From the NCBI RefSeq assembly GCF_010119385.1, contig NZ_VFIE01000017.1:131789-195788 (forward strand): DNA of 64,000 bases. The letters run 5' to 3'. The notes under the pieces were generated by a model. It was not told the origin of the DNA, ran no database searches, and was given only the letters and a program-made list of their open reading frames with translations. A program made the translations under genes and the position numbers. This DNA comes from Nesterenkonia haasae (GTDB lineage Bacteria; Actinomycetota; Actinomycetes; Actinomycetales; Micrococcaceae). Each line of letters begins with the position of its first letter. Position 1 is the stretch's first letter. Positions 44,801 through 54,101 of this stretch are shown here, one piece after another.

Positions 44801-45322
44801 TCAGTCCCGCGGCTGGAGAATCATATTGGTCATCCGAGCTGTGGACAGACGTCGGCCCTCATCGTCGCGCATGACGATCTCATGAACCGCCAATTGCCTT
44901 CCCACATTGAGGGGCGTGCACGTTCCCCACACCAGCCCATTGGTCGCCGCCCGGTGATGTGTGGCCGAGAGCTCAGTGCCGACCACCTGACGCACTAACC
45001 CCAGATTGGCTCGCACATGGAAGATCGATGCGATTGACCCCAGCGTTTCAGCGATCACAAAGTGCCCACCACCGTGGAAGAGGCCGACGTTCTGCTCATT
45101 GCCTCCCACCGGCACAGTTGCCACGATCTTCTCCGGACTCATCTCTACGAACTTCAGACCCAGCTTGGCGCTCATCGCAGAAGTGCCGTGCGGCCCCATC
45201 CAATCCCAGTACTTCTCCGGGACACCGGCGGCCATCATCCTCGCGCGGCGCTGGTGTTCGTCAGGGACGGGGGTAGGAACTCCAGGAGTGGGAAACTCTG
45301 GACCATATGCGTCAAAGCTCAT
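44801..45322 (-). CDS. Hotdog-fold thioesterase (PaaI family)
   Basis: Acyl-CoA thioesterase-like protein of about 173 residues. The hotdog signature is NVGLFHGGGHFVIAETLGSIA, where His-Gly-Gly is typical, followed by VVGTELSATHHRAATNGLVWGTC. The N-terminal 40 residues carry no known domain. The substrate is not predictable. Starts are possible at 45322 (ATG) and 45343 (ATG); both are close. The gene diverges from polA, whose start is 42 bases away. Confidence 0.82.
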   Translation of the reverse strand: MSFDAYGPEFPTPGVPTPVPDEHQRRARMMAAGVPEKYWDWMGPHGTSAMSAKLGLKFVEMSPEKIVATVPVGGNEQNVGLFHGGGHFVIAETLGSIASIFHVRANLGLVRQVVGTELSATHHRAATNGLVWGTCTPLNVGRQLAVHEIVMRDDEGRRLSTARMTNMILQPRD

Positions 45323-45351
45323 GGACTTCAGCTTAGCCAGCATGCGGACGG

Positions 45352-45357
45352 TAGGCT
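45352..45357 (+). promoter_or_regulatory. Leaderless -10 element of polA
   Basis: TAGGCT, then 6 bases, then the GTG at 45364. No ribosome-binding site precedes the start. It lies within the short gap shared with the divergent thioesterase gene. Confidence 0.5.
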
Positions 45358-45363
45358 GTCCGT

Positions 45364-48165
45364 GTGAGCGACGAGGGCAACAAACTACTGGTAATCGACG
45401 GACATTCCATGGCGTTCCGGGCGTTCTACGCCCTGCCCACGGATTCCTTCCGCACGTCAACGGGGCAGTACACCAATGCGGTGCACGGCTTTACAAACAT
45501 GCTGCTGAAACTGATCCGCGAAGAGGCTCCGACGCATATAGCCCTCGCCTTTGATCTGGACACTCCCACATTCCGGCATGAGTCCTACGACGACTACAAG
45601 GGTGGACGCGATAAGACACCTGCAGAGTTTGCCGGACAGATCGACCTGATCAAAGAGGTCGCTGCTGCTCTGAACATCCCTGCCGTCACCGTTGAACGCT
45701 ATGAAGCCGACGATATCGTCGCCACCTACGTCACACGTGCCGAAGAAGCCGGCTGGCAGACCGTGATTGTCTCCGGGGACCGCGACGCACTTCAGCTGGT
45801 CACGGAGAACACCCATCTGGACTACCCCACCAGCGGAGTCACCAAATCAGTCCGGCTGGACCCTGCCGGGGTCGAGGCTAAGTACCTGGTACGCCCCGAC
45901 CAGTACCGGGACCTAGCCGCCCTGGTGGGTGAGAGCGCTGACAACCTCCCAGGAGTGCCGAAGGTCGGCCCAAAAACCGCTGCCAAATGGATCGGTGAGT
46001 ACGGCTCAGCACGTGGAATCATCGAACATGCCCAAGAGATCAAGGGCAAAGCGGGGGAGAACCTGCGCGCCGCACTGGCCGATGTGGAGCGCAACCTTGA
46101 GCTCAACCGGTTGGTGACAGACCTAGAGCTTCCCGTGGGACTCGAGGATTGTGTGCTGAGCACACCCGACAGAGAGGCCGTTGAGCCGCTATTCGACGCG
46201 CTGCAGTTCAACCAGATCCGTGAACGGCTCTTTGACACCTTCGCCGCTCGCTTTCCCGACGCTGATCTGTCTGCGGAGCCCACCCAGAGCCTTCCGCAGG
46301 TCCGCGCCGGGAGCACTGCGGCCGACTTCACAGCGTTCATTGAGCAGCACGACGACGCGCCCTTGGCTTTGGCACTGTGTCTGGACCGATCCGGCGAATC
46401 GCTGTCTACCAAGGCCAAGCGAGACGAAGCGGCTCGGGGGGCGGAGGTGCTGGCCCTCGTCGTCGTTCCGGCGGCCGAATCCCCGGACGCACCCGTCACC
46501 GGGCTTGCCATTTCATTGACCGAAGCCGACGCCGAACTGGAAGCGGTACTGGCTGCCTGGCTCGCCAACACCGACGCTCCCAAACTGGTCCACGACGTCA
46601 AGGACGCAGGTAAGCGATTGGCGTGGCGCGGACTCAGTCTGCGCGGCACTGTGGAAGACACTCTGCTGTCTGGGTATCTGGTCCAGCCGGACCGGAGGAA
46701 CTTCGCCTTTGCAGGCCTCGTCACCCAGTACCTCAGCTACTCCACCGAACCGGCCGACTATATAGGCGGCGAGGAGTTCGCCCCGCAAAGCGCCGACGGA
46801 GCCCAGCTGGATCTCTTCGACCAAGATGTCATTCCAGGTGTGACGCAAGAAGATCTGGCGCGTGCGGCAGTGCATGGCATGCTGTTACACCCGCTCTCCG
46901 CCACGCTGCACGCCGAGCTGACCGAGCGGCAAGCGGACAAGCTCCTCTACGAACTGGAGCTTCCCTTGGCAGAGATTCTGCTGAAGATGGAACTCACTGG
47001 AATCGCGGTCAGCCGCGAACGCCTTGAGTCCCTCGACGCTGAGTTCGAGGCATCCATCAACGAATCCGCCCAGGCGGCCTATTCAGTGGTCGGGCACGAA
47101 GTGAATCTCGGCTCGCCCAAGCAGTTGCAGGCTGTGCTGTTCGAGGAGCTGGGACTTCCCACCGCTGGGGTGAAGAAGAACAAGACGGGATACTCCACCG
47201 ACGTGGAGACCCTGCAGGACCTGCTCGCAAAGACGCAGAACGACTTTCTGGTGCATCTGATGAACCACCGTGACGCCTCAAAACTGCGCCAGACCGTCAC
47301 GGGGCTGATGGAGGCCGTAGGGGACGATGGGCGCATTCACACCACCTACGCCCAAACAGTGGCGGCCACCGGTCGGCTGTCGAGTCTGCACCCGAATCTG
47401 CAGAACATCCCGGTGCGCACTGAGTCCGGGCGGAAAATCCGGGATGCATTCGTGGTGGGCCAGGGGTACGAGACTTTGCTCACCGCCGACTACTCCCAGA
47501 TCGAGATGCGAATCATGGCACACCTCTCAGGTGACCAGGCGCTGATTGAGGCATTCCGTGCGGGGGAGGACCTGCACAACTTTGTCGGCGCCCGCGTTTT
47601 TGGTGTTGGAACCGAGGACGTGTCGGCTGAGCAGAGGTCCAAAATCAAGGCCATGAGCTATGGGCTCGTCTACGGACTGAGCAGCTTCGGTCTGTCCAAG
47701 CAGTTGGGGATCGGCGTCGATGAGGCCCGGGAACTGATGAATGAGTACTTTGAACGCTTCGGCGCCGTCCGTGACTACCTGCACGACGTAGTCGCGCAGG
47801 CAAAGAAAGACGGGTTCACCTCCACTCTTTACGGGCGTCGTCGTTATTTGCCGGATCTGACCAGCGACAACCGGCAGCTGCGGCAAATGGCTGAGCGGGC
47901 GGCGCTCAACGCACCCATTCAGGGGTCGGCGGCGGACATCATCAAGCGCGCGATGATCGACGTGGACGCCGGGCTGACTGAGTGGGGGCTGAGCTCGCGG
48001 GTGCTGCTGCAGGTCCACGACGAGTTGGTTCTCGAGGTCGCCCCAGGCGAACAGGAGCAGGTCGAAGCGCTGCTGATCGACAAAATGGGAGCCGCTGCGG
48101 ATCTTGATGTGCCGCTCGATGTGCACGTGGGTGTCGGGCACTCCTGGCACAGTGCGGCGCACTGA
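45364..48165 (+). CDS. polA: DNA polymerase I
   Basis: Repair and Okazaki-fragment polymerase of 933 residues. The N-terminal 5'-3' exonuclease domain is intact (LLVIDGHSMAFRAFYALP, YEADDIVATYV, VSGDRDALQLV, VPKVGPKTAAKWIGEYG). The central 3'-5' exonuclease-like domain lacks the catalytic Asp/Glu of the first motif and is probably inactive, as in mycobacterial Pol I. The polymerase domain has DYSQIEMRIMAHLSGD, SYGLVYGLSSFGLSKQLGI and LLQVHDELVLEV. It is monocistronic, with a leaderless -10 element. Confidence 0.97.
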   Translation: MSDEGNKLLVIDGHSMAFRAFYALPTDSFRTSTGQYTNAVHGFTNMLLKLIREEAPTHIALAFDLDTPTFRHESYDDYKGGRDKTPAEFAGQIDLIKEVAAALNIPAVTVERYEADDIVATYVTRAEEAGWQTVIVSGDRDALQLVTENTHLDYPTSGVTKSVRLDPAGVEAKYLVRPDQYRDLAALVGESADNLPGVPKVGPKTAAKWIGEYGSARGIIEHAQEIKGKAGENLRAALADVERNLELNRLVTDLELPVGLEDCVLSTPDREAVEPLFDALQFNQIRERLFDTFAARFPDADLSAEPTQSLPQVRAGSTAADFTAFIEQHDDAPLALALCLDRSGESLSTKAKRDEAARGAEVLALVVVPAAESPDAPVTGLAISLTEADAELEAVLAAWLANTDAPKLVHDVKDAGKRLAWRGLSLRGTVEDTLLSGYLVQPDRRNFAFAGLVTQYLSYSTEPADYIGGEEFAPQSADGAQLDLFDQDVIPGVTQEDLARAAVHGMLLHPLSATLHAELTERQADKLLYELELPLAEILLKMELTGIAVSRERLESLDAEFEASINESAQAAYSVVGHEVNLGSPKQLQAVLFEELGLPTAGVKKNKTGYSTDVETLQDLLAKTQNDFLVHLMNHRDASKLRQTVTGLMEAVGDDGRIHTTYAQTVAATGRLSSLHPNLQNIPVRTESGRKIRDAFVVGQGYETLLTADYSQIEMRIMAHLSGDQALIEAFRAGEDLHNFVGARVFGVGTEDVSAEQRSKIKAMSYGLVYGLSSFGLSKQLGIGVDEARELMNEYFERFGAVRDYLHDVVAQAKKDGFTSTLYGRRRYLPDLTSDNRQLRQMAERAALNAPIQGSAADIIKRAMIDVDAGLTEWGLSSRVLLQVHDELVLEVAPGEQEQVEALLIDKMGAAADLDVPLDVHVGVGHSWHSAAH

Positions 48166-48232
48166 AGCGCACCGTCACAGAGTTTGGGCCTGACATCCCG
48201 CGTGTACATCAGCAGGCTGGCACATCAGAGGT

Positions 48233-48238
48233 TAGGCT
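48233..48238 (+). promoter_or_regulatory. Leaderless -10 element of the acetyltransferase gene
   Basis: TAGGCT, then 6 bases, then the GTG at 48245. No ribosome-binding site precedes the start. Confidence 0.5.
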
Positions 48239-48244
48239 GGTTCG

Positions 48245-49630
48245 GTGACTCCCGTGTATGCCCCCCAGACTCCCTCCGTCTCTCCGCTGGCCGAAGGATT
48301 GTCCAGCAGGACATTCGAACCTGGAAGCGGTGAAGCTGGTAAGCCGGACGCAAGTACTGCTGCCTTTATTCGGTCCGTCGAATACGGCTTCTATGAGCCG
48401 TGGTACAGCGATGAGCAGCTGGAACGGCTTCATTCCGTCGGTGACGCAGATGCTCAGGTACTGACCGGCGTCTATGTAGACCGAGGTTTCGCTGCCCTGG
48501 AGCCCTGGGGCGGGGCACTGGAGACAGTTGGGTTCGATCCAGATCACCCAGTGGGCACATTCGTCGACTACGACAAGACCATCAACGCGGGAGGCCCAGA
48601 GCCTCTGCCAGCACGTCTGATCACTGGGGTGACAGTCAACCCAAGCTTCCGGCGCCGCGGCATTCTCAAACACATGATGACGAGCCGGCTGGCCAGCGCC
48701 GTCCAGGACGGACTGGCGCTTGCTGCACTGACAGTCTCTGAAGGTGGAATCTACGGTCGGTTCGGCTTCGGGGCTGCGACTCGGCTCCGCGGCCTGCAGA
48801 TCAACGCCTCTGCTGCAGGGGATGGTTTTGCACTGACGACCCCGCAGGTCGGCAAAGTCCTCACCGTTGACCCCTCCAAGACCAAAGACGTCCTCAAGGA
48901 AGTTTTCGCCCAGTTTCATTCAAATACCCGCGGCTCAGTCGACCGGCAGTCCACGTATTGGGAAACTGGCACCGCCCGCTGGGACCCCGAGAACATCACC
49001 AGCTGGGACCGCAAAGCACGGGCTGCTGTGCACGTCCGAGAAGACGGAAGCATCGGCGGCTATGTGGTCTTCACCTTTGCAGGCTGGGACACCGAACCCT
49101 CCACTATGCGCATCCGCGATCTGATCGCTGTTGATGCGACCAGCCGAATCGAGCTGCTCCGGCATTTGGCCGGTATGGACCTCGTGGAGCGCATCGTGAC
49201 GCCCAACGGTTCGCCGGTGTCGGATCCGCTGCAGCACGCACTCGTTAACCCCCGGGCAGTGAAGACCACGAGCCTCGGTGACGTTCTCTGGATTCGCGTG
49301 CTCAACCCGGTGGCGGCTCTGGAAGCGCGCGCATGGAACGCTGACGGTGAATTCAGCCTCACCATCAACGACTCTCTGGGTATCGCTGACGGGGTGTTCA
49401 CCGTCTCGGTCTCTGGTGGTGTCGCTCAGGTCACCAGTACTGAGAGCGCGACCGCACCGCAGCACTTCTGGCTGGACGTTGCGGCACTTGGCTCCCTCTA
49501 CCTCGGAGACGTCTCCGTGTTGACCATGCGTGATGCGGGTCGGATCACTGCTGAGGATGAGGCCGATTGGGCAGCATTCTCAGCCACCGTCGATCTTGCA
49601 ACCGCCCCGCACTGCGCCACGCACTTCTAG
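48245..49630 (+). CDS. Eis-like GNAT acetyltransferase
   Basis: Protein of 461 residues built like Eis: an N-terminal GNAT domain with LITGVTVNPSFRRRGILKHM (the acetyl-CoA loop), a second GNAT-like domain, and a C-terminal sterol-carrier-like domain (GEFSLTINDSLGIADGVFTV). Eis proteins acetylate aminoglycosides or lysines. The protein ends in an aromatic residue, as in Eis, whose terminal carboxylate is catalytic. Function beyond the family is unknown. Confidence 0.8.
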   Translation: MTPVYAPQTPSVSPLAEGLSSRTFEPGSGEAGKPDASTAAFIRSVEYGFYEPWYSDEQLERLHSVGDADAQVLTGVYVDRGFAALEPWGGALETVGFDPDHPVGTFVDYDKTINAGGPEPLPARLITGVTVNPSFRRRGILKHMMTSRLASAVQDGLALAALTVSEGGIYGRFGFGAATRLRGLQINASAAGDGFALTTPQVGKVLTVDPSKTKDVLKEVFAQFHSNTRGSVDRQSTYWETGTARWDPENITSWDRKARAAVHVREDGSIGGYVVFTFAGWDTEPSTMRIRDLIAVDATSRIELLRHLAGMDLVERIVTPNGSPVSDPLQHALVNPRAVKTTSLGDVLWIRVLNPVAALEARAWNADGEFSLTINDSLGIADGVFTVSVSGGVAQVTSTESATAPQHFWLDVAALGSLYLGDVSVLTMRDAGRITAEDEADWAAFSATVDLATAPHCATHF

Positions 49631-50013
49631 CAGCGACTGTGCAACACCCACTGGGACTCTGGGCCGCAGCTACGAGATGTCCTCTTGGGAATCCCGCAGA
49701 ACGTCGAATCTCCAGCTGAGCTGGGAGCTTCGATGGGACCGAAGGTGTGGCACCGCGGAACGTCCTATGGCGTTGGCCAGGCAAGAGGGCGTCGTCGTCA
49801 TAGAAGGTGTGCGGTTGTGCCAGGTTGTTGCAGGAGTATAGACTAAACGGGCGCGTTCTGCGCACAGAGTCGTGTCTGACTTCTGACAGATCCCGCTCGA
49901 GAATCATACGATTTTTGTATGACTCCGGGCGCCCTGCAATTGTCCGCCGATCAGTGCCAGATAAGAACAGTGCACTGACCCAATCACACAATCCCCATAG
50001 GAACACCTACTAC
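49631..50013 (+). other. Intergenic region and leader before rpsA
   Basis: This 383-base gap has no convincing gene; frames reaching into it lack coding features. It holds the rpsA promoter near 49815 and about 165 bases of leader. In the leader TCATAC (49904-49909) and GTATGA (49916-49921) can pair around a T-rich loop. Confidence 0.6.
49815..49842 (+). promoter_or_regulatory. Candidate rpsA promoter
   Basis: TTGTGC (49815-49820), a 16-base spacer and TATAGA (49837-49842), a good -10. It would give a leader of about 165 bases before the rpsA start. Confidence 0.5.
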
Positions 50014-51525
50014 ATGACCACCACTGCAACCGCCCCCGGTGCCCCCCAGGTCGCCATCAACGACATCGGAACTGAAGAAGAGTTCCTAGCAGCCGTCGAT
50101 GCCACGATGAAGTACTTCGACGACGGAGACTTGGTAGAAGGCACGATCGTCAAGGTCGACCGTGACGAAGTCCTGCTGGACATCGGGTACAAGACTGAAG
50201 GCGTCATCCCTTCCCGCGAACTGTCGATCAAGCATGACGTGAATCCCGACCAGGTCGTGGCCGTCGGCGATCAGATCGAGGCTCTCGTTCTCCAGAAGGA
50301 GGACAAGGAAGGCCGTCTGGTTCTCTCCAAGAAGCGTGCTCAGTACGAGCGTGCTTGGGGTGACATTGAGCGCATCAAGGATGAGGACGGCGTCGTCACA
50401 GGCACAGTCATTGAGGTGGTCAAGGGCGGTCTGATTCTGGATATCGGTCTGCGCGGCTTCCTCCCCGCCTCGCTGGTGGAGATGCGTCGTGTCCGTGACC
50501 TGGCCCCGTACATCGGTCAGGAGCTCGAAGCCAAGATCATCGAGTTGGACAAGAACCGCAACAACGTGGTTCTTTCCCGCCGTGCATGGTTGGAGCAGAC
50601 CCAGTCCGAGGTGCGCTCCACCTTCCTGAACAAGCTCGAGCGCGGTCAGGTGCGCACCGGTGTGGTTTCCTCCATCGTCAACTTCGGCGCCTTCGTCGAT
50701 CTGGGCGGTGTCGACGGCCTGGTTCACGTTTCCGAGCTGTCCTGGAAGCACATCGACCACCCGCAGGAAGTTGTTTCAGTCGGCGACGAGGTCACCGTAG
50801 AGGTTCTCGAGGTGGACATGGACCGCGAGCGTGTCTCGCTGTCCTTGAAGGCCACCCAGGAAGACCCATGGCAGACCTTCGCTCGGACCCACGCGCTGGG
50901 TCAGATTGTTCCGGGCAAGGTCACCAAATTGGTGCCCTTCGGCGCTTTCGTCCGCGTCGAAGACGGCATCGAAGGCTTGGTGCACATCTCCGAGCTGGCA
51001 GTTCGCCACGTGGATCTGGCCGAGCAGGTTGTCTCCGTCAATGACGATGTCTTCGTCAAGGTCATCGACATCGACCTGGAGCGCCGCCGGATCAGCCTGT
51101 CGCTGAAGCAGGCCAATGAGGGTGTGGAGCCAGAAGCTGAAGACTTCGATCCCGCTCTCTACGGCATGGACGCTGAGTACGACGACGAGGGCAACTACAA
51201 GTACCCCGAGGGCTTTGATCCAGAGACCAACGAGTGGATGGAAGGCTACGAAGAGCAGCGCGCCGCGTGGGAAGCTCAGTACGCCATTGCTCAGGAACGC
51301 TGGGAGAGCCACAAGGACCAGGTGCGCAAGGCCATCGAGGCTGACGCCGAGGCAGCAGCCGAAGCGTCAATGTCCTCGACGTCCTCGTCATCCTCGTCAA
51401 GCGGACGCAAGTCGGAGCCGGCTCCGTCGAACTACTCCTCGGCACAGCCTGAGACCGAGGACGCCGGAACACTGGCATCGGATGAGGCCCTCGCAGCCCT
51501 GCGGGAGAAGCTCACCGGAAAGTAG
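50014..51525 (+). CDS. rpsA: 30S ribosomal protein S1
   Basis: RNA-binding ribosomal protein of 503 residues with four S1 domains: for example VEGTIVKVDRDEVLLDIGYK, VTGTVIEVVKGGLILDIGL, RTGVVSSIVNFGAFVDLGG and VPGKVTKLVPFGAFVRVED. Four domains is the usual number in high-GC Gram-positives, versus six in E. coli. The C-terminal 60 residues are Ser-rich and disordered. The ATG at 50014 follows TAGGAACACC; a frame from 49807 reads into the leader. A strong terminator follows. Confidence 0.97.
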   Translation: MTTTATAPGAPQVAINDIGTEEEFLAAVDATMKYFDDGDLVEGTIVKVDRDEVLLDIGYKTEGVIPSRELSIKHDVNPDQVVAVGDQIEALVLQKEDKEGRLVLSKKRAQYERAWGDIERIKDEDGVVTGTVIEVVKGGLILDIGLRGFLPASLVEMRRVRDLAPYIGQELEAKIIELDKNRNNVVLSRRAWLEQTQSEVRSTFLNKLERGQVRTGVVSSIVNFGAFVDLGGVDGLVHVSELSWKHIDHPQEVVSVGDEVTVEVLEVDMDRERVSLSLKATQEDPWQTFARTHALGQIVPGKVTKLVPFGAFVRVEDGIEGLVHISELAVRHVDLAEQVVSVNDDVFVKVIDIDLERRRISLSLKQANEGVEPEAEDFDPALYGMDAEYDDEGNYKYPEGFDPETNEWMEGYEEQRAAWEAQYAIAQERWESHKDQVRKAIEADAEAAAEASMSSTSSSSSSSGRKSEPAPSNYSSAQPETEDAGTLASDEALAALREKLTGK

Positions 51526-51546
51526 TCATTAGCTGATAATTAGCTG

Positions 51547-51588
51547 AACAAAACCCGCTCAGTCCCTTGGGAGTGAGCGGGTTTTGTT
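51547..51588. terminator. Strong terminator after rpsA
   Basis: A perfect 15-base inverted repeat, arms 51547-51561 and 51574-51588, with a 12-base loop. One side is GTTTTGTT, followed by TTGCTTTT, giving a T-rich tail on the plus strand. Confidence 0.85.
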
Positions 51589-51667
51589 GCTTTTATGGGC
51601 GAATCCTGCTTACGGTAGGGCACCGTCCAGGGCCTTCTCAGGCCTGTGCTCAACGTGGGAGGAACAG

Positions 51668-53461
51668 ATGCTAGAGAAGGTCCACGACCTGTTTAGGCTC
51701 CGGACAAGTCCAGTCATATTCTTCATTTCAGCGGCCATCATCACAGTTTTCGTGGTCGTCACGCTCATCATTCCCGAGGACATGGGGAATTTCTGGGGCA
51801 CCGGCTCTGGATGGCTCTATGAGAACCTGGGCTGGTTCTACGTCTCAGGCGTCACGATTTTCTTGATCTTTCTGCTCTGGATGGCCGTGGGGCGCTTCGG
51901 CCTGATGCGCCTGGGAGACGACCACGAGCGTCCCGAACACAGCGATATCTCCTGGTTCGGCATGCTGTTCGCCGCAGGAATCGGCACGATCCTCATGTTC
52001 TGGGCTGTGGCCGAACCGGCGTACCACTTTGACACTCCGCCGCGCGGAGAGCAGCTCGGTATTCAAGGCGGCACGGAGGAAGCAGCCCGCGAAGCGATGG
52101 GCTTCACCCTGTACCACTTCGGACTGCACACCTGGACGATCTTCACGCTGCCCGGACTGGCGTTCGCCTACTTCATTTACAAGCGCAAACTTCCCCCGCG
52201 CGTGTCCTCCATCTTCCAGCCGATTTTGGGCGACGGGATTCATGGCCCGATCGGCAAAGCCATTGACGTTTTTGCAATTGTCGGCACCATTTTCGGCGTT
52301 GCTGTCTCCATTGGACTGGGGACTATGCAGATCCATGCAGGACTGGCCCAGCTTGTTGGGCTGCCGGATGTCTGGTGGGCCTTCATTGTGATCATCGGTG
52401 TGGTGACCTTGGTAGCCACGGTGTCCTCAGTCCTCGGCGTGGAGAGGGGAATTAAGAAGCTCTCCAACTTCAACATCTGGACGGCGATCGCGCTATTGGT
52501 GTTCATCCTGGTTACCGGACCTACTGTGTACCTCTTGCGCGGAATGTTCGAGTGGACGGGCGTATACCTGGGCCTCCTGCCTGAGGTGGCTTGGTGGAAC
52601 GACACCCTCTCCGATACCGGCTGGCAGGAAGGTTGGACCATCTTCTACTGGGCGTGGACGATTGCCTGGGCGCCATTCGTCGGCATTTTCATCGCGCGCA
52701 TCTCACGCGGTCGTACCGTGCGTCAGTTCGTCACCGGCGTGCTGGGACTTCCCACGCTGTTCACCATCATCTGGTTCGGTGTGTGGGGCACAGGAGTGTT
52801 CGACATTGAGCTCAACGGTGAAGGAGGGCTCGTCGACTCGGTCGTAGAGGATGGCGTCGAAACCGCACTCTTCAGCTTCCTCGCCGAGTTCCCGCTCGCC
52901 ACGCTGACATCCGCTGTGGCCATCATGTTGGTGGGTATCTTCTTCATCACTTCCATGGACTCCTGCTCCCTGGTGCTGGACGATATGTGCAATGGCTTCG
53001 AGGGCAAGGCTCCGCTTCATCAGCGGGCGTTCTGGACCATCGCCATCGGCACAATCGCTGCGATTCTTCTCACCGCTACCGGTGAGGGTGGACTGGAGGC
53101 GCTGCAGAACGTCGCGCTTGTCTTTGGTCTGCCGTTCTTCATCCTCGGGTACTTCATCATGTTTAACCTCTCCCGAGCGATGCGCGAGGATGCCGGAGAG
53201 ATCAAGCACCTGCGCACGCGCCGCTGGCTTCAGACCCTGCCACCTGAGGAGTTTGAGCGCCGCATGGAGGAGAACGACGACACGCTGGCCAACGCCGTCG
53301 TCGCTCCTGACTATGCAGAAGGCACCCAGCCCGAGACTGCGCCCGAAGTCGAACATGCGGAGCAGCCCCCGGTCGTCACCGAGTACCGGATCCGCACTGG
53401 TGAGAACCCTGTAGTGGACCCTGCCGCGCCTGACTCGGGGGACGTCCCGCCCCGGCGCTGA
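51668..53461 (+). CDS. BCCT-family betaine/choline/carnitine transporter
   Basis: Twelve-segment secondary transporter of 597 residues for compatible solutes such as glycine betaine. The N-terminal segment has PVIFFISAAIITVFVV; the signature helix is IFYWAWTIAWAPFVGIFIAR followed by ISRGRTVRQF; GVAVSIGLGTMQIHAGL is the Gly-rich helix for substrate binding. The cytoplasmic C-terminus has a charged tail of about 80 residues, a feature linked to osmosensing in BetP. The ATG at 51668 follows GGGAGGAAC; the frame from 51584 begins in the terminator and is rejected. Confidence 0.94.
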   Translation: MLEKVHDLFRLRTSPVIFFISAAIITVFVVVTLIIPEDMGNFWGTGSGWLYENLGWFYVSGVTIFLIFLLWMAVGRFGLMRLGDDHERPEHSDISWFGMLFAAGIGTILMFWAVAEPAYHFDTPPRGEQLGIQGGTEEAAREAMGFTLYHFGLHTWTIFTLPGLAFAYFIYKRKLPPRVSSIFQPILGDGIHGPIGKAIDVFAIVGTIFGVAVSIGLGTMQIHAGLAQLVGLPDVWWAFIVIIGVVTLVATVSSVLGVERGIKKLSNFNIWTAIALLVFILVTGPTVYLLRGMFEWTGVYLGLLPEVAWWNDTLSDTGWQEGWTIFYWAWTIAWAPFVGIFIARISRGRTVRQFVTGVLGLPTLFTIIWFGVWGTGVFDIELNGEGGLVDSVVEDGVETALFSFLAEFPLATLTSAVAIMLVGIFFITSMDSCSLVLDDMCNGFEGKAPLHQRAFWTIAIGTIAAILLTATGEGGLEALQNVALVFGLPFFILGYFIMFNLSRAMREDAGEIKHLRTRRWLQTLPPEEFERRMEENDDTLANAVVAPDYAEGTQPETAPEVEHAEQPPVVTEYRIRTGENPVVDPAAPDSGDVPPRR

Positions 53462-53469
53462 CCACGCTC

Positions 53470-53475
53470 TACAGT
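53470..53475 (+). promoter_or_regulatory. Leaderless -10 element of coaE
   Basis: TACAGT, then 6 bases (which include GGAG), then the ATG at 53482. The GGAG could instead be a ribosome-binding site, so this is one of the weaker cases. Confidence 0.35.
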
Positions 53476-53481
53476 GGAGTC

Positions 53482-54087
53482 ATGTCCAGAATTCTTCATG
53501 TGGGGCTCACCGGTGGGATCGCCTCCGGAAAGTCCGCAGTCTCGCAGCGTCTCGCCGAGCATGGTGCAGTCATCATCGATGCGGACGAGCTTGCTCGAGA
53601 AGTCGTCGAGGTCGGCACAGAGGGTCTGGCTGAGGTCGTCACCGAGTTCGGACCGAATGTGGTGGCCGCCGACAGCTCCCTCGACCGTGCAGCACTGGGG
53701 CAGGTGATTTTCGACGACGACGAAGCTCGCGGCCGGCTCAACGCCATCATTCACCCCAGAGTCCGGGAAGCTGCAGCTCGGCTCCGAGAGGCTGCGCCCG
53801 ATGGGTCGGTGGTCGTGGAGGACATCCCGCTCTTGGTCGAGACGGGTCAGCAGGACCGGTTCGACGTTCTCGTCGTAGTACAGGCTCCCGAAGACGAGCG
53901 TGTACGCAGAATGAGTGAGGATCGTGGGATGGACCGTAGCGAAGCTGAGTCTCGGATCAGAGCCCAGACCACAGACTGGAAGCGAGCAGCGGCTGCAGAC
54001 GTGGTGCTGGACAACTCTGGCACGTTGGAGGAGCTCCATGCACAAACAGACCGTCTATGGACCAAGCTTCGAACACAGATTCGATGA
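53482..54087 (+). CDS. coaE: Dephospho-CoA kinase
   Basis: Last enzyme of coenzyme A synthesis, 201 residues, with Walker A GGIASGKS near residue 12 (GLTGGIASGKSAVSQRLAEH) and the conserved DADELAREVVEVG. It is the short form without the GrpB-like extension seen in mycobacteria. Its last 30 bases contain a LexA-type box that serves uvrB downstream. The operon partner coaD is far away at 37236. Confidence 0.95.
   Translation: MSRILHVGLTGGIASGKSAVSQRLAEHGAVIIDADELAREVVEVGTEGLAEVVTEFGPNVVAADSSLDRAALGQVIFDDDEARGRLNAIIHPRVREAAARLREAAPDGSVVVEDIPLLVETGQQDRFDVLVVVQAPEDERVRRMSEDRGMDRSEAESRIRAQTTDWKRAAAADVVLDNSGTLEELHAQTDRLWTKLRTQIR
54069..54084. promoter_or_regulatory. LexA (SOS) box of uvrB, inside coaE
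   Basis: TCGAACACAGATTCGA matches the actinobacterial SOS consensus TCGAAC-N4-GTTCGA at 11 of 12 defined positions. It lies 25 bases before the uvrB start and in the last codons of coaE. Confidence 0.6.
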
Positions 54088-54095
54088 TGAAGGCG

Positions 54096-54101
54096 TAGAC
54101 T
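54096..54101 (+). promoter_or_regulatory. Leaderless -10 element of uvrB
   Basis: TAGACT, then 7 bases, then the ATG at 54109. The LexA box sits immediately upstream, where -35 contacts would be, suiting SOS repression. Confidence 0.45.

Noticed and set aside
49530-49841. Possible short gene between the acetyltransferase and rpsA
   Set aside because: The frame overlaps the end of the acetyltransferase, shows no known pattern and includes the rpsA promoter.
52930-53020. Altered substrate site of the BCCT transporter (Cys in MDSCSLVLDD)
   Set aside because: The residue lies in a family-conserved stretch but the position is variable in my recollection, so it is not strong enough to report as a finding.
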